A DNA stretch of 7,797 bases, taken from Endomicrobium sp. Lineage in GTDB: Bacteria; Elusimicrobiota; Endomicrobiia; Endomicrobiales; Endomicrobiaceae. The stretch lies in NCBI GenBank assembly GCA_031264895.1, contig JAISDI010000287.1, forward strand, positions 1 to 7,797. The letters are read 5' to 3'. Below are positions 1 to 7,282 of the stretch, in pieces. The number at the start of each line of letters is the position of its first letter. Position 1 is the first letter of the stretch. The notes under the pieces were generated by a model. That model had not been told where the DNA came from. It saw nothing but the letters and a program-made list of their open reading frames with translations, and ran no database searches. A program made the translations under genes and the position numbers.

Positions 1-195
1 AATACGAAATTGGGCTTTAATGAAATATTATATTACCTGACTTCAACCTTTTAGCTCACCCATATCTTTCTTTTTATGAGTGTTTTTATGGCTTTTTACT
101 CTTTTAGGTTGAAGTCAGGTTTTATCTTGATATATAAGAACCATACATTTTGCGCAAAAGTTTTTTGAAATGCGCGCTGTAATTTTTGCGGGCAT
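1..195. other. Noncoding left flank
   Basis: No supportable gene lies here. Two plus-strand frames are open from the edge to stops at 38-40 and 52-54, too short to judge as the tail of a gene to the left. Apart from the inverted repeat, only a weak GCGCA/TGCGC inverted pair (152-156 and 171-175) is visible. No promoter or RNA gene is evident. Confidence 0.6.
35..120. repeat. 15-bp perfect inverted repeat around a T-rich 56-base interval
   Basis: ACCTGACTTCAACCT at 35-49 is matched by its exact reverse complement at 106-120. The 56 bases between are pyrimidine-rich on the plus strand and contain three loosely spaced TTTTTA units (starting 71, 83, 93). Immediately outside the arms I see no matching target duplication. 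It could be a miniature mobile element, a dispersed intergenic repeat, or a long-loop RNA hairpin. TTTT follows the right arm on the plus strand, so a terminator for a plus-strand gene entering from the left is possible, though the loop is long. Confidence 0.7.
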
Positions 196-234
196 AAAAA
201 TGCGGCGTATGCTTTGCAAAGCATACGCCGCATT
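196..234 (-). terminator. Intrinsic terminator of the giant gene (36-bp perfect palindrome)
   Basis: Positions 199-234 form a perfect 36-bp palindrome whose centre is TTTGCAAA. Transcribed, it gives a stem of about 15-16 bp with a tiny loop and a GC-rich base (TGCGGCG). On the minus strand it is followed by five T's (200-196) and starts 16 bases after the TAA of the giant gene. On the plus strand no T-run follows, so it acts for the minus strand. Confidence 0.9.
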
Positions 235-250
235 GAAAAAATAATATATT

Positions 251-3200
251 TTATGCCGCTCTGAGAATCGCCATTACGGCTTCTGCATCTATTTTGCCCA
301 TGTTTCTGTCAACGTTCATATTCATCTTTCTGTCTGCATAAGTCATAAGCAATTCATATATGGTTGCGGAAGCGGTTTTACCTTTTTCAAGCCCGAGTTT
401 TTTTGCCTGCTCTTTTGCCGCAGGGCCGACGTCCGCAGCCGATATGCCTGCTTTGTTCACGTATTCTCTCTTAAATTGTTCCATAAAGGCTGCATCGTAT
501 GCGTCAGAAGAAAGAGCGCTGGTTATGAGAAGTTCTTCCAGATCTTTGTCTTCAAGCCCCAACCCTCTGGCTTTTTTATCTTCAGATTTAGCATCGCGCG
601 TATCATATTCCACTTTCATTCTTTGCATCAGAGTGACCACAAAAGCTTTTTTGACAAAATATTTATCCGCTGCAACAGCTTCCGTTTCGTCTGCCCTGTC
701 TAAAAACATTTTGAAGGAAGGATTTTTATTTAATCCGGTTCTGTTCAGAATATCGTTAAGCTTATCATTATTGACCGTATTGTCATTTATAAATGCCTTA
801 AACTCTTCAAACATGCCTTCGGCAGTCGCCTCACGGGACGTAACGGGCGTTAAATCATCAACTCTAGGGATCAGGTTTTCCTTAAATCCCAGCGCTGTCG
901 CGACCGCATAGTTTACGTCAAAAACCCGATTATGCGTGAAAAGTTTTATAATTTTATGTCCGAATATTGAGGAAAGCTCATTTATTTGGGTAATATCTCT
1001 TCCTTTTTCAATGGCATTTACATAATCTTGAAGATTGATAAGCCTTATGGTCGGGGTTCTTTCTTTTTTGGTAAGCGATTCTGCTATTTGGCGGTTTAAA
1101 CCGTCTATATCCGTAAAACCCTTTATTTCCTCTATTTTTATTGTATCGTCATAAGAAAGAAAATCTTTAAAAATATGTTCGCCGTTGTTTATTTCTATAT
1201 ATCCCGCAAAACCGTATTCATAACCTTCGCGCAAATATGCGTCGTCGCTGTTAAGAGAATCAAAAACCGCGTAAACTTTGACTCCGGCGGCGGCCATCTC
1301 TGCATTAAAATCTTCCATACTTTTTCTATTGGTAAAATAATTTGCATTGATCGCTATTTGGCGGTTTTTGGAGCTTGCAAAAGCCTGCACTGCGGCTTTT
1401 ATATTTTCTTTATTAGTCATTTTGCTTAAATCCATTATGAAACTTCTTGCAAGTGCAAATTTCTCGGCGTCCTGCTCTTCTCTCATCATTTCTCCGGCAA
1501 CAACATAATCTCCTCCGGCTAATTCCAGTATTTCATTGTAATATTCTCTTGTCATTATAAGCAGTCCGCTTTCGCTGTATACAAACTTTCTTTGAACAAG
1601 CTCGCCTGAAGCGTTAATAAGCGAAGAAGACGCGGAAGCGTTTTGAATATTGTTGTCGATAGCTATTGAAGAAAGCGTGAAATTTGTTCCTTTTCTTTCG
1701 ACAATAGCCGGTACTCCGGCAATCAATTCGCCGGTCGTCATAACAATATCGTTAAATTTTTCGGTATTGGCAAACACCACAAATCTCCCGTCTTTTTTAG
1801 AGATCCAGAGTATTTGCCCGTCAACAGTTCTGCCGGTATTTTTAAAATTATAATTTTCCGGATCAAAATTTTCAGTCATAGAAGTTACTATCGCAATTTG
1901 CAGATGGTCGGAATCTGCGTCTTGCTTTATTTCGATTTTAAAATCGGTTTCAATATCTCTCAAATGAAAATATTCAACCATATTACTAATATTTTTGTAT
2001 CGATTAAGCCAAGCCCATGTTCTTACCTGAAGTCTGCCGGCAATATTATAAATAACCCTTGCAAGAAATACTCTTACCGCCATATTTCTTACTACCGGCA
2101 GCATAGTTTCGCCGGTGTCCGTAGAAGTTTCCTGATAATTATTATCGGACTCAATAGATGTTGGACTTTGCGGCTGTTCTTGACGGATGAGGCTGAATTC
2201 CACTTTTTGGCCTTCAATATTGATGCTCAAACGCCCTACTCCGTATCCGTCCAATTCATCATTACTCAATATTCTTCCCACGACATTTACCATAAAAAGA
2301 GGTACACTAGGACGCTCTCTGTTCAAATCCACCTTGTCATCTTTGCTCAAATCCACAGAATAATATCCGTTTTTGTTTAGATTCTTTCCTGCTTCATCGG
2401 CAAGTTGTTCGATAGATTTAATAAAAAACTCTATTTCGGCCGCCAACCTCTCAAGATTCATTTTGTAGTGACGCCTTAACATTGCTATTGTTGTAATTTT
2501 TTCCTTCTCCTTTTCCAAATCGGCTTTTATACCAGCTAAGGTTTCTCTTGTGCCGGCTTCTTCTATTCTTTTCTTTATTGAGTTAAGCTTCTCTTCATAC
2601 TTATTTGCCTCAATAGATAATACTAAATCTATTTCCTCATCATTATTAAAATTATGATAAGTAATATTACCCATGAATGTTATTGCCAGCGTAATTGAAA
2701 ACACAGTAGCAAAGGCCGCTACGCCGAATACCCCAAATGCGGAAGTTACGGCAATTCCGGAGGCAAGGCCCGCCACGGCTGACAGCCACGTTACGACGGA
2801 CAATCTTTTCGCCGCTTCTATGCGATCTTTATTTTTTACGTCGCCGTGCATTTCCCCGCCGAATCTTACCGGATTAAACATCATGGTTTTTATATATTTG
2901 CTTTCATATACGGCTACAGCCCAACATCTTAAAGTCCAATATTTTAATTCGGTCCAATTTCTTATTAAAAATATCCCTAAAAACTTCACCCAGCGCTTAT
3001 CTTGTATTTTTTCCCACGTCCCCGGCATTTCAAGCTTGGCGTCGGAATTGATCGACGTGAGAATCTGATTGCCTGCATCAATAATATCCTGCGTAAACTG
3101 CTCGCTGTCGCTTTCGGCATATATTTTTACTACGGGTTCGGTGCCGGAAAGGCGCATAAGTATCAATACTCTCGGGTTGTCCGTTTTAATGAATATTCCT

Positions 3201-6200
3201 TCAAAATCCGTGCCTCTGACTTCCGATATGTCTGTAATATTTATCCCATATGCGTCTTTTAACGAAGCAAAACCTTTTATGAACTGATTTTTGACGGCAT
3301 TATCCGCCAAAACGCTTTCCATATACGTTCTCACATTTTTGAGCTGGCTCATCTGCGCAAATCTTATATTTTTTATATCTTTTTGAGGAACCCATTTTAT
3401 CATTTCATGAATTTTTCTTAAAGTATCGGCAATAGTTTCTCCGGAATCTATCGCAAGAGAAGCCGTGCCGAAAGTTGCAACAAGCCCATCTTTATCGAGC
3501 GTCAAACCGCCCGTTACCACCGCTCCGGATTCTTCCGCGCCCATTGTAAGCACATTCGGATATTTTTGCGCTTCTTTGAGTTCTTCGGCTATCCATTTAA
3601 ATCCTACGGGAGTTCTTTTTATTTCTATTTCGACGCCTGCAAACTCCTCATTATTATTATTGACATATTCCATAAGGCTTTCCAAAGAACCCGTAGTCGC
3701 AAGATTTACGACAAAAACGACTTTTTGTTTTTGATTTGTTTGTTTGGCTATCTGCGCCGCTTTTTCTGCAAGCATCTTCCCGTTATACAAAATAATCGAA
3801 TCCGTTGGGAAAGTTTCGCCGTTTTCTATGACGGCCATTCTGTCTCCGTCGGGGTCTGTAGCAAGACCGTATACCGTAGCGCCGGGGTTTTCGGCCATCA
3901 TTTTTTGGACTTCGCTCCGCAAAAGTTCCGTGTTTCTGTCGGGATTGGGATCTATTCCGCCAAATGTGGGGTCAAAATCCGCATTTATGATTTTATATTT
4001 TTCTATGCCGAGCAGTTTCATTATATCTTCATAATAATCCGGAGTAGTTCCGTTTTTGGCGTCTACAACAAAAAATATTTCTTTGGCTTTGGCTTTAAAT
4101 CTTTCAAAATCAGCATCATTATTTATGTTGAACTGCCTTTTAAACATTTCTATATAGCCGGCTATGTATTTTTCTTTAACTTTATCTTCGACCGCAACCC
4201 GTTCGGACTGCATCGCCTTTTCCAGATTTGCGTAACGTATTTTTATTTCCCCGTTGACTATCTGCGTTATCTTCTTTTCTATGGCTGAGGTAATATCGCC
4301 GCCGGCCTGTCCGCCGGAAGGCTCGTTGACTTTTATTCCGTTATCTTCATAAGAATTATGGCTTGCCGTAATATTTACCCCAAGTTCATATTGGCTTGCG
4401 TCCTGCCCGAGAATAAAAGAAATTGCCGGAGTAGGAGTATTTCTGTCGCTTAGCGTTACGTCAACGCCGTTTGCCGCAAGAACGGAAGCGATTATTTCCG
4501 CAAACTCTTTAGACATAAACCTTGTGTCATAACCTACAAAAATCTTAGGACGCGCGGTTTTCTTTCCGGAAGCGGCATGGCGTTCTTTTGCTATTTCGGC
4601 AAGCGCCTGCGCATTTATCAAAATATGCGTATAATTAAACCACGTGCCGAATTTTTTTCTGTAGCCCGCCGTTCCGAATTTTATTTCCTTCAGAGTGGAA
4701 TCAAGCATTTCATTTTTTTCTTCTTCGGTAAGCGCGTCTTCCGCCGCAAATAATTCCGCGACTATTTGCTCAACGGTTTTTCCTTCTATCCACGCTTCTT
4801 TATTTCTGAGTATGTCAAGCTGTTTTATCATTCTGGCAACAAGAGAGAGATTCTTTTTATCCTCTTCCATTGCTTTCATGTACCGCGTAAGCGAATATAG
4901 TTTCCCTAGAAAGTCCACACTCGATATGTTTTCCTCAGAAGCATCAGAAAGCCTTTTTTTAATTCTATCTTTTTTATATTGCTCATCCATAGCTTCCATA
5001 TCCTGCGTGATCGGTATAAAATCCGTAAGCAAATATGCGGCCATCAAAAACGCATTCCATTGCTCCGGAGTTTTTTCGTCTCTTAATTTAATGGCTTTCT
5101 GCATGAAAGCCGGCATTCTTGCCACAAGTTTTGCTTCTATTTTGTTATATTGATCTTTAGGAACGTCAAAACCCGCTATATCGAATATAAAACCGTCCCC
5201 CTGCAAAAGATGGTTTTCGGCGGCAAATTTCATGATCGATTCGAGAGAAGAATATATACTCGGAACAAAAATCCCTTTTCCAAACCCCATTGTCGACAGT
5301 CCGAACATTTTAGCGACGAAATCAAAACTTTTTTCAAAATCAGCCGACGACGATATTTTTCTCGGCTGCGCTTGTTTGATCGCAGCTCCGACGTAATCAA
5401 GTTTGATCGCGCCGTTTTCGTTTGCGACCGAAGCAAAAACTCGATTTTGTTCTTTTTCCAAATTTGCGGAAGTTATCACTATATTTCCGGCAGTCCCTTC
5501 TTCTGCGGAACTTTCATAAGCAAATGTCACAGCCCCGCCAAGCGACTGATTTAACTTTTCGATAAGTATGTTTATATTTTCTTGCGAAAAAGGAACGCCG
5601 CTGAGTTGCTGCGCCGCAAAGTTGAAAATATTATTTATTACAACGCTGTCTTTCCACTTGTTAATAGACAGTAAAGAAAGCGCAAGAGACTGCGAATATA
5701 TTCCGGCCTGCTCGAGCGCCGCTTCTTCATAATTTTGCAGCGCAGTTTGAACCCCTCCGGAAACGCTCGGCGTAATCACCGCATAAGAAATGTTTTTTGA
5801 AGCAAGCAGATCCGCAAGACCTTTGCTGTGATATCCGCCGGTAACGCAAACGATAATATTTTCTTTGCCTTTTATGATTTTTGATACCGGTTCGTTAAAC
5901 GTGACTCGCGCGGTTTTGTCGGTTTTTAAAGCGCCGGGTTTAAATATCTGCTTTAAAAATATTTCGTTTCTGTTGTCATTGACCTCATAATATTGCTTGA
6001 GCAAAGCAAGCTCTCTTTTTAAATCCGACATAGGCCGGTTGTAGTGTGCGTATTTCTCCCATATTTTTTGAAACTTGGAAAGTCTTGTATTTAAATATTC
6101 ATAATCGTCTGCGGATATGGAAGCTTTCAAATAATCTTCAAAATACGCAAAGAAATCGCTTAAAAATGAAATCTCAAGTTCCGCCTGATTGGTAGAAAGA

Positions 6201-7276
6201 GCCATTCTTATTTCTTCCGTCAAAAGTCTTTCTTCCGTTATGAGCGCTACGGGATTTATTTGTTTGTATTTTTCGCTCATATCCATAAATTTTGATATTT
6301 CTGAAGTAAAATATTTGTCTTTAAATTCCTTTGAAAGCCCGTTAAGATAGCTAAGCAGCTGATAAGTATTTGAAAAATTATCGGTTTTATCGAGCAACTC
6401 TTTATATTCGGAATAATTTAAATTTTCTTTAAGTCCTGAGATGAGTTTTGTAAGTTCGGCATTTATTCTTTTCTCGCTTAACGACTTTTGAAGCTTATCC
6501 GCGCATAAAAACAGGCACATATTAGGGTATTGCGTTATATCGGTGATAACGACTGAACCGTAATCTCCGGAAGAATATTTTGAATTTTTCTTTAAATACT
6601 CGAGAAGCTGAGCATAATATTTGCCGGAAGAAATTTTGCCTTCTTTATGTTTCTTTATAAGTTTTGCAAATCTCTTATTTTTTGAAGTGAAATATTTACT
6701 TTGCATAAACGATAGATCATCGCGCAAAACGTCCAGTTTCCCTTCAAAATATTCTTTTTTTGAAAGTATTTCCCCAAGCCTTTTTATGTTGCCTTTATGT
6801 ATTTTCTCGTCTTCAAGACCTATGAGAAAATCTTTTTTATCATTTATAGCGGAATAATACTCCGTTCCTGTCAGCGCTCCGGAATTTAGTAAACCGCTTA
6901 TGGCATTATCTTTGAATTCATTATCTTTTATGCCGGAAAGCCATTCCGTACTTATTGTACCGTATCCGCCTTCGACATACACATTCTTAACTCCGTATTG
7001 TTTTACGAGAATGTCTATTATATGGCTGATATTGGTTTGAACCTGCGGATGCATATGAAAATCCTGTATATTTAAAACCGCAGTATTGCCGCCAAAATCC
7101 GCAGAAGCCGTAAGTTTGGCAAAATCTTTAAACGTTGTATCGTAAACATTTTCCGGAAGAACGATATTTTGCAAAGCCTCATTTGGATTTATTGCCGCAT
7201 ATGCAATATCCCTTGCCACGACCGACCAAGTAAAAACAACCGCCAGCGCTACTGATAAACTTTTCTTAATAAACAT
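251..7276 (-). CDS. Giant secreted/membrane multidomain protein with phosphohexomutase domain
   Basis: This is an uninterrupted reading frame of 2,341 codons ending in TAA. I chose the ATG at 7276 because six G's (7283-7288) precede it by six bases and because the protein then starts directly with a signal peptide (lysines 4-5, hydrophobic core 6-21, Ala-Tyr-Ala-Ala at 25-28). Domains in order are: ChaN/TIKI-like residues ~62-510; unknown 519-850; phosphohexomutase 853-1409; aromatic-rich stretch 1420-1472; hydrophobic segment 1492-1537; coiled coil 1546-1634; Ser/Thr/Gln-rich linker ~1700-1727; unknown C-terminus from ~1776. Only the mutase is securely assigned. That family interconverts hexose 1- and 6-phosphates through a phosphoserine. 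The whole protein is likely exported and membrane-attached, but its cellular role is unknown. It could act on the envelope or on imported sugars, or the mutase could serve as a binding module. The gene is close behind an upstream membrane-protein gene but separated from it by a terminator-like hairpin, and it has its own terminator downstream. I see no frameshift or truncation. Confidence 0.93.
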   Translation of the reverse strand: MFIKKSLSVALAVVFTWSVVARDIAYAAINPNEALQNIVLPENVYDTTFKDFAKLTASADFGGNTAVLNIQDFHMHPQVQTNISHIIDILVKQYGVKNVYVEGGYGTISTEWLSGIKDNEFKDNAISGLLNSGALTGTEYYSAINDKKDFLIGLEDEKIHKGNIKRLGEILSKKEYFEGKLDVLRDDLSFMQSKYFTSKNKRFAKLIKKHKEGKISSGKYYAQLLEYLKKNSKYSSGDYGSVVITDITQYPNMCLFLCADKLQKSLSEKRINAELTKLISGLKENLNYSEYKELLDKTDNFSNTYQLLSYLNGLSKEFKDKYFTSEISKFMDMSEKYKQINPVALITEERLLTEEIRMALSTNQAELEISFLSDFFAYFEDYLKASISADDYEYLNTRLSKFQKIWEKYAHYNRPMSDLKRELALLKQYYEVNDNRNEIFLKQIFKPGALKTDKTARVTFNEPVSKIIKGKENIIVCVTGGYHSKGLADLLASKNISYAVITPSVSGGVQTALQNYEEAALEQAGIYSQSLALSLLSINKWKDSVVINNIFNFAAQQLSGVPFSQENINILIEKLNQSLGGAVTFAYESSAEEGTAGNIVITSANLEKEQNRVFASVANENGAIKLDYVGAAIKQAQPRKISSSADFEKSFDFVAKMFGLSTMGFGKGIFVPSIYSSLESIMKFAAENHLLQGDGFIFDIAGFDVPKDQYNKIEAKLVARMPAFMQKAIKLRDEKTPEQWNAFLMAAYLLTDFIPITQDMEAMDEQYKKDRIKKRLSDASEENISSVDFLGKLYSLTRYMKAMEEDKKNLSLVARMIKQLDILRNKEAWIEGKTVEQIVAELFAAEDALTEEEKNEMLDSTLKEIKFGTAGYRKKFGTWFNYTHILINAQALAEIAKERHAASGKKTARPKIFVGYDTRFMSKEFAEIIASVLAANGVDVTLSDRNTPTPAISFILGQDASQYELGVNITASHNSYEDNGIKVNEPSGGQAGGDITSAIEKKITQIVNGEIKIRYANLEKAMQSERVAVEDKVKEKYIAGYIEMFKRQFNINNDADFERFKAKAKEIFFVVDAKNGTTPDYYEDIMKLLGIEKYKIINADFDPTFGGIDPNPDRNTELLRSEVQKMMAENPGATVYGLATDPDGDRMAVIENGETFPTDSIILYNGKMLAEKAAQIAKQTNQKQKVVFVVNLATTGSLESLMEYVNNNNEEFAGVEIEIKRTPVGFKWIAEELKEAQKYPNVLTMGAEESGAVVTGGLTLDKDGLVATFGTASLAIDSGETIADTLRKIHEMIKWVPQKDIKNIRFAQMSQLKNVRTYMESVLADNAVKNQFIKGFASLKDAYGINITDISEVRGTDFEGIFIKTDNPRVLILMRLSGTEPVVKIYAESDSEQFTQDIIDAGNQILTSINSDAKLEMPGTWEKIQDKRWVKFLGIFLIRNWTELKYWTLRCWAVAVYESKYIKTMMFNPVRFGGEMHGDVKNKDRIEAAKRLSVVTWLSAVAGLASGIAVTSAFGVFGVAAFATVFSITLAITFMGNITYHNFNNDEEIDLVLSIEANKYEEKLNSIKKRIEEAGTRETLAGIKADLEKEKEKITTIAMLRRHYKMNLERLAAEIEFFIKSIEQLADEAGKNLNKNGYYSVDLSKDDKVDLNRERPSVPLFMVNVVGRILSNDELDGYGVGRLSINIEGQKVEFSLIRQEQPQSPTSIESDNNYQETSTDTGETMLPVVRNMAVRVFLARVIYNIAGRLQVRTWAWLNRYKNISNMVEYFHLRDIETDFKIEIKQDADSDHLQIAIVTSMTENFDPENYNFKNTGRTVDGQILWISKKDGRFVVFANTEKFNDIVMTTGELIAGVPAIVERKGTNFTLSSIAIDNNIQNASASSSLINASGELVQRKFVYSESGLLIMTREYYNEILELAGGDYVVAGEMMREEQDAEKFALARSFIMDLSKMTNKENIKAAVQAFASSKNRQIAINANYFTNRKSMEDFNAEMAAAGVKVYAVFDSLNSDDAYLREGYEYGFAGYIEINNGEHIFKDFLSYDDTIKIEEIKGFTDIDGLNRQIAESLTKKERTPTIRLINLQDYVNAIEKGRDITQINELSSIFGHKIIKLFTHNRVFDVNYAVATALGFKENLIPRVDDLTPVTSREATAEGMFEEFKAFINDNTVNNDKLNDILNRTGLNKNPSFKMFLDRADETEAVAADKYFVKKAFVVTLMQRMKVEYDTRDAKSEDKKARGLGLEDKDLEELLITSALSSDAYDAAFMEQFKREYVNKAGISAADVGPAAKEQAKKLGLEKGKTASATIYELLMTYADRKMNMNVDRNMGKIDAEAVMAILRAA
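254..1954 (-). other. C-terminal region with no recognised family
   Basis: Residues about 1775-2341 resemble nothing I can name with confidence. The first part (to about 1895) looks beta-rich, ending in an Asn/Ser/Ala-rich stretch. From about 1900 to 2100 short hydrophobic strands alternate with charged helices: Ile-Ala-Ile-Asn-Ala-Asn near 1974, Val-Lys-Val-Tyr-Ala-Val-Phe-Asp at 1999-2006, and Gly-Phe-Ala-Gly-Tyr-Ile near 2022. This is a beta/alpha pattern compatible with a barrel or Rossmann-like fold. The last 200 residues are helical and charged, rich in Lys, Asp and Ala. No anchoring signal such as LPXTG is visible at the end, and a type IX secretion-type tail is not evident. Confidence 0.5.
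2375..2641 (-). other. Coiled-coil region after the membrane segment
   Basis: Residues about 1546-1634 are dominated by Glu, Lys, Leu, Ile and Ala with a heptad-like spacing of hydrophobic residues and no proline. This is typical of an alpha-helical coiled coil or helical hairpin. It directly follows the membrane segment, as in proteins that oligomerise or span a distance from the membrane. The assignment is by composition and spacing only. Confidence 0.65.
2666..2803 (-). other. Transmembrane segment, probably a two-pass hairpin
   Basis: Residues about 1492-1537 are 46 consecutive mostly hydrophobic residues rich in Ala, Val, Gly, Phe, Ile and Leu, with no charged residue. This is enough for two helices (about 1492-1512 and 1516-1537) with a tight Ser-Ala-Phe-Gly turn, or one long helix. 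Basic residues (Lys1490, Arg1491) precede it and an Asn/Asp/Glu-rich stretch follows. A Trp/aromatic-rich, probably membrane-surface stretch lies just before it (about 1420-1472). If two-pass, the flanking domains lie on the same side of the membrane; if one-pass, on opposite sides. Confidence 0.75.
3050..4720 (-). other. alpha-D-phosphohexomutase domain (phosphoglucomutase/phosphomannomutase type)
   Basis: Residues about 853-1409, some 557 residues, are the full length of a free-standing phosphoglucomutase/phosphomannomutase. The N-terminal Phe-Gly-Thr-Ala-Gly-Tyr-Arg is at 867-873. The phosphoserine loop Thr-Ala-Ser-His-Asn-Ser is at 970-975 (catalytic Ser972). The metal loop Asp-Pro-Asp-Gly-Asp-Arg is at 1141-1146, the sugar-recognition loop Gly-Ala-Glu-Glu-Ser-Gly at 1246-1251, and the phosphate loop Arg-Leu-Ser-Gly-Thr-Glu-Pro at 1375-1381. 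All catalytic and Mg-binding residues are present. Two positions differ from the usual consensus: Ser for Pro after the His-Asn of the serine loop, and Leu for Pro in the phosphate loop. The family moves phosphate between C1 and C6 of hexoses via a bisphosphate intermediate. I cannot tell glucose from mannose preference. It is unusual to find this domain C-terminal to a secretion signal. Confidence 0.95.
4727..5722 (-). other. Unrecognised segment between the ChaN-like and mutase domains
   Basis: Residues about 519-850 match no family I can name. The first part (to about 640) mixes hydrophobic helices with short beta-like stretches, for example Gly-Asn-Ile-Val-Ile-Thr near 598-602. The middle part, about 648-720, contains Phe- and Gly-rich sequence. 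From about 730 to 850 it is charged and helical, ending in an acidic Glu-rich helix directly before the mutase. Such a helical lead-in could belong to the N-terminal arm of the mutase. There are no Cys pairs, Walker motifs or obvious repeats. Confidence 0.5.
5747..7093 (-). other. ChaN/TIKI/EreA-like domain (tentative)
   Basis: This segment encodes residues about 62-510 of the giant protein. A beta-strand-like stretch leads into Gln-Asp-Phe-His-Met-His at 71-76 (Asp72, His74, His76). A second strand ends in Val-Glu-Gly-Gly with Glu102. Near the far end comes Thr-Gly-Gly-Tyr-His (His483), followed by Leu residues and a strand at about 497-502. The order of an early acidic/His motif, a Glu after the next strand and a late Gly-x-x-His is what I know from ChaN, TraB/PrgY, TIKI and erythromycin-esterase-like proteins, where these residues bind metal or heme or form the active site. 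Between the motifs lies a Lys/Glu-rich, probably helical insert of about 280 residues, which makes the domain longer than those relatives. The assignment rests on motif order alone; a metal-dependent hydrolase or a heme-binding role would both fit. Confidence 0.45.
7193..7276 (-). other. Signal peptide of the giant protein
   Basis: Residues 1-28 have the three parts of a Sec signal. A short basic start carries Lys4 and Lys5, an uncharged hydrophobic core spans about residues 6-21 and is rich in Leu, Val and Ala, and a C-region ends in Ala-Tyr-Ala-Ala. Cleavage is likely after Ala27 or Ala28. An Arg-Asp pair sits at 22-23 between core and cleavage site, which is slightly unusual, so an uncleaved N-terminal anchor is possible. 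There is no lipobox cysteine at the cleavage site, so it is not a lipoprotein signal. Confidence 0.82.
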
Positions 7277-7282
7277 TTTTTT

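Noticed and set aside
1..54. Tail of a plus-strand gene entering from the left
   Set aside because: Two frames are open from the edge, to stops at 38-40 and 52-54, but so few codons cannot be told from chance.
152..175. GCGCA/TGCGC inverted pair as a second terminator
   Set aside because: The stem is only five pairs with a 14-base loop and no T-run follows; the 36-bp palindrome next to it already explains termination.
1814..2380. Plus-strand open frame of 188 codons, and similar shorter ones elsewhere
   Set aside because: It lies wholly antisense to the giant gene, with no ribosome binding site or family signature supporting it.
3566..4288. Plus-strand open frame of 240 codons
   Set aside because: It is antisense to the conserved core of the mutase domain, very rich in Phe, Tyr and Ile, has no recognisable motif, and is best explained by the codon use of the minus-strand gene.
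4690..4720. Internal translation start giving a separate cytosolic mutase
   Set aside because: Methionine 857 lies just before the mutase, but the bases upstream are a GAAGAAGAAA stretch without a convincing ribosome binding site at good spacing.
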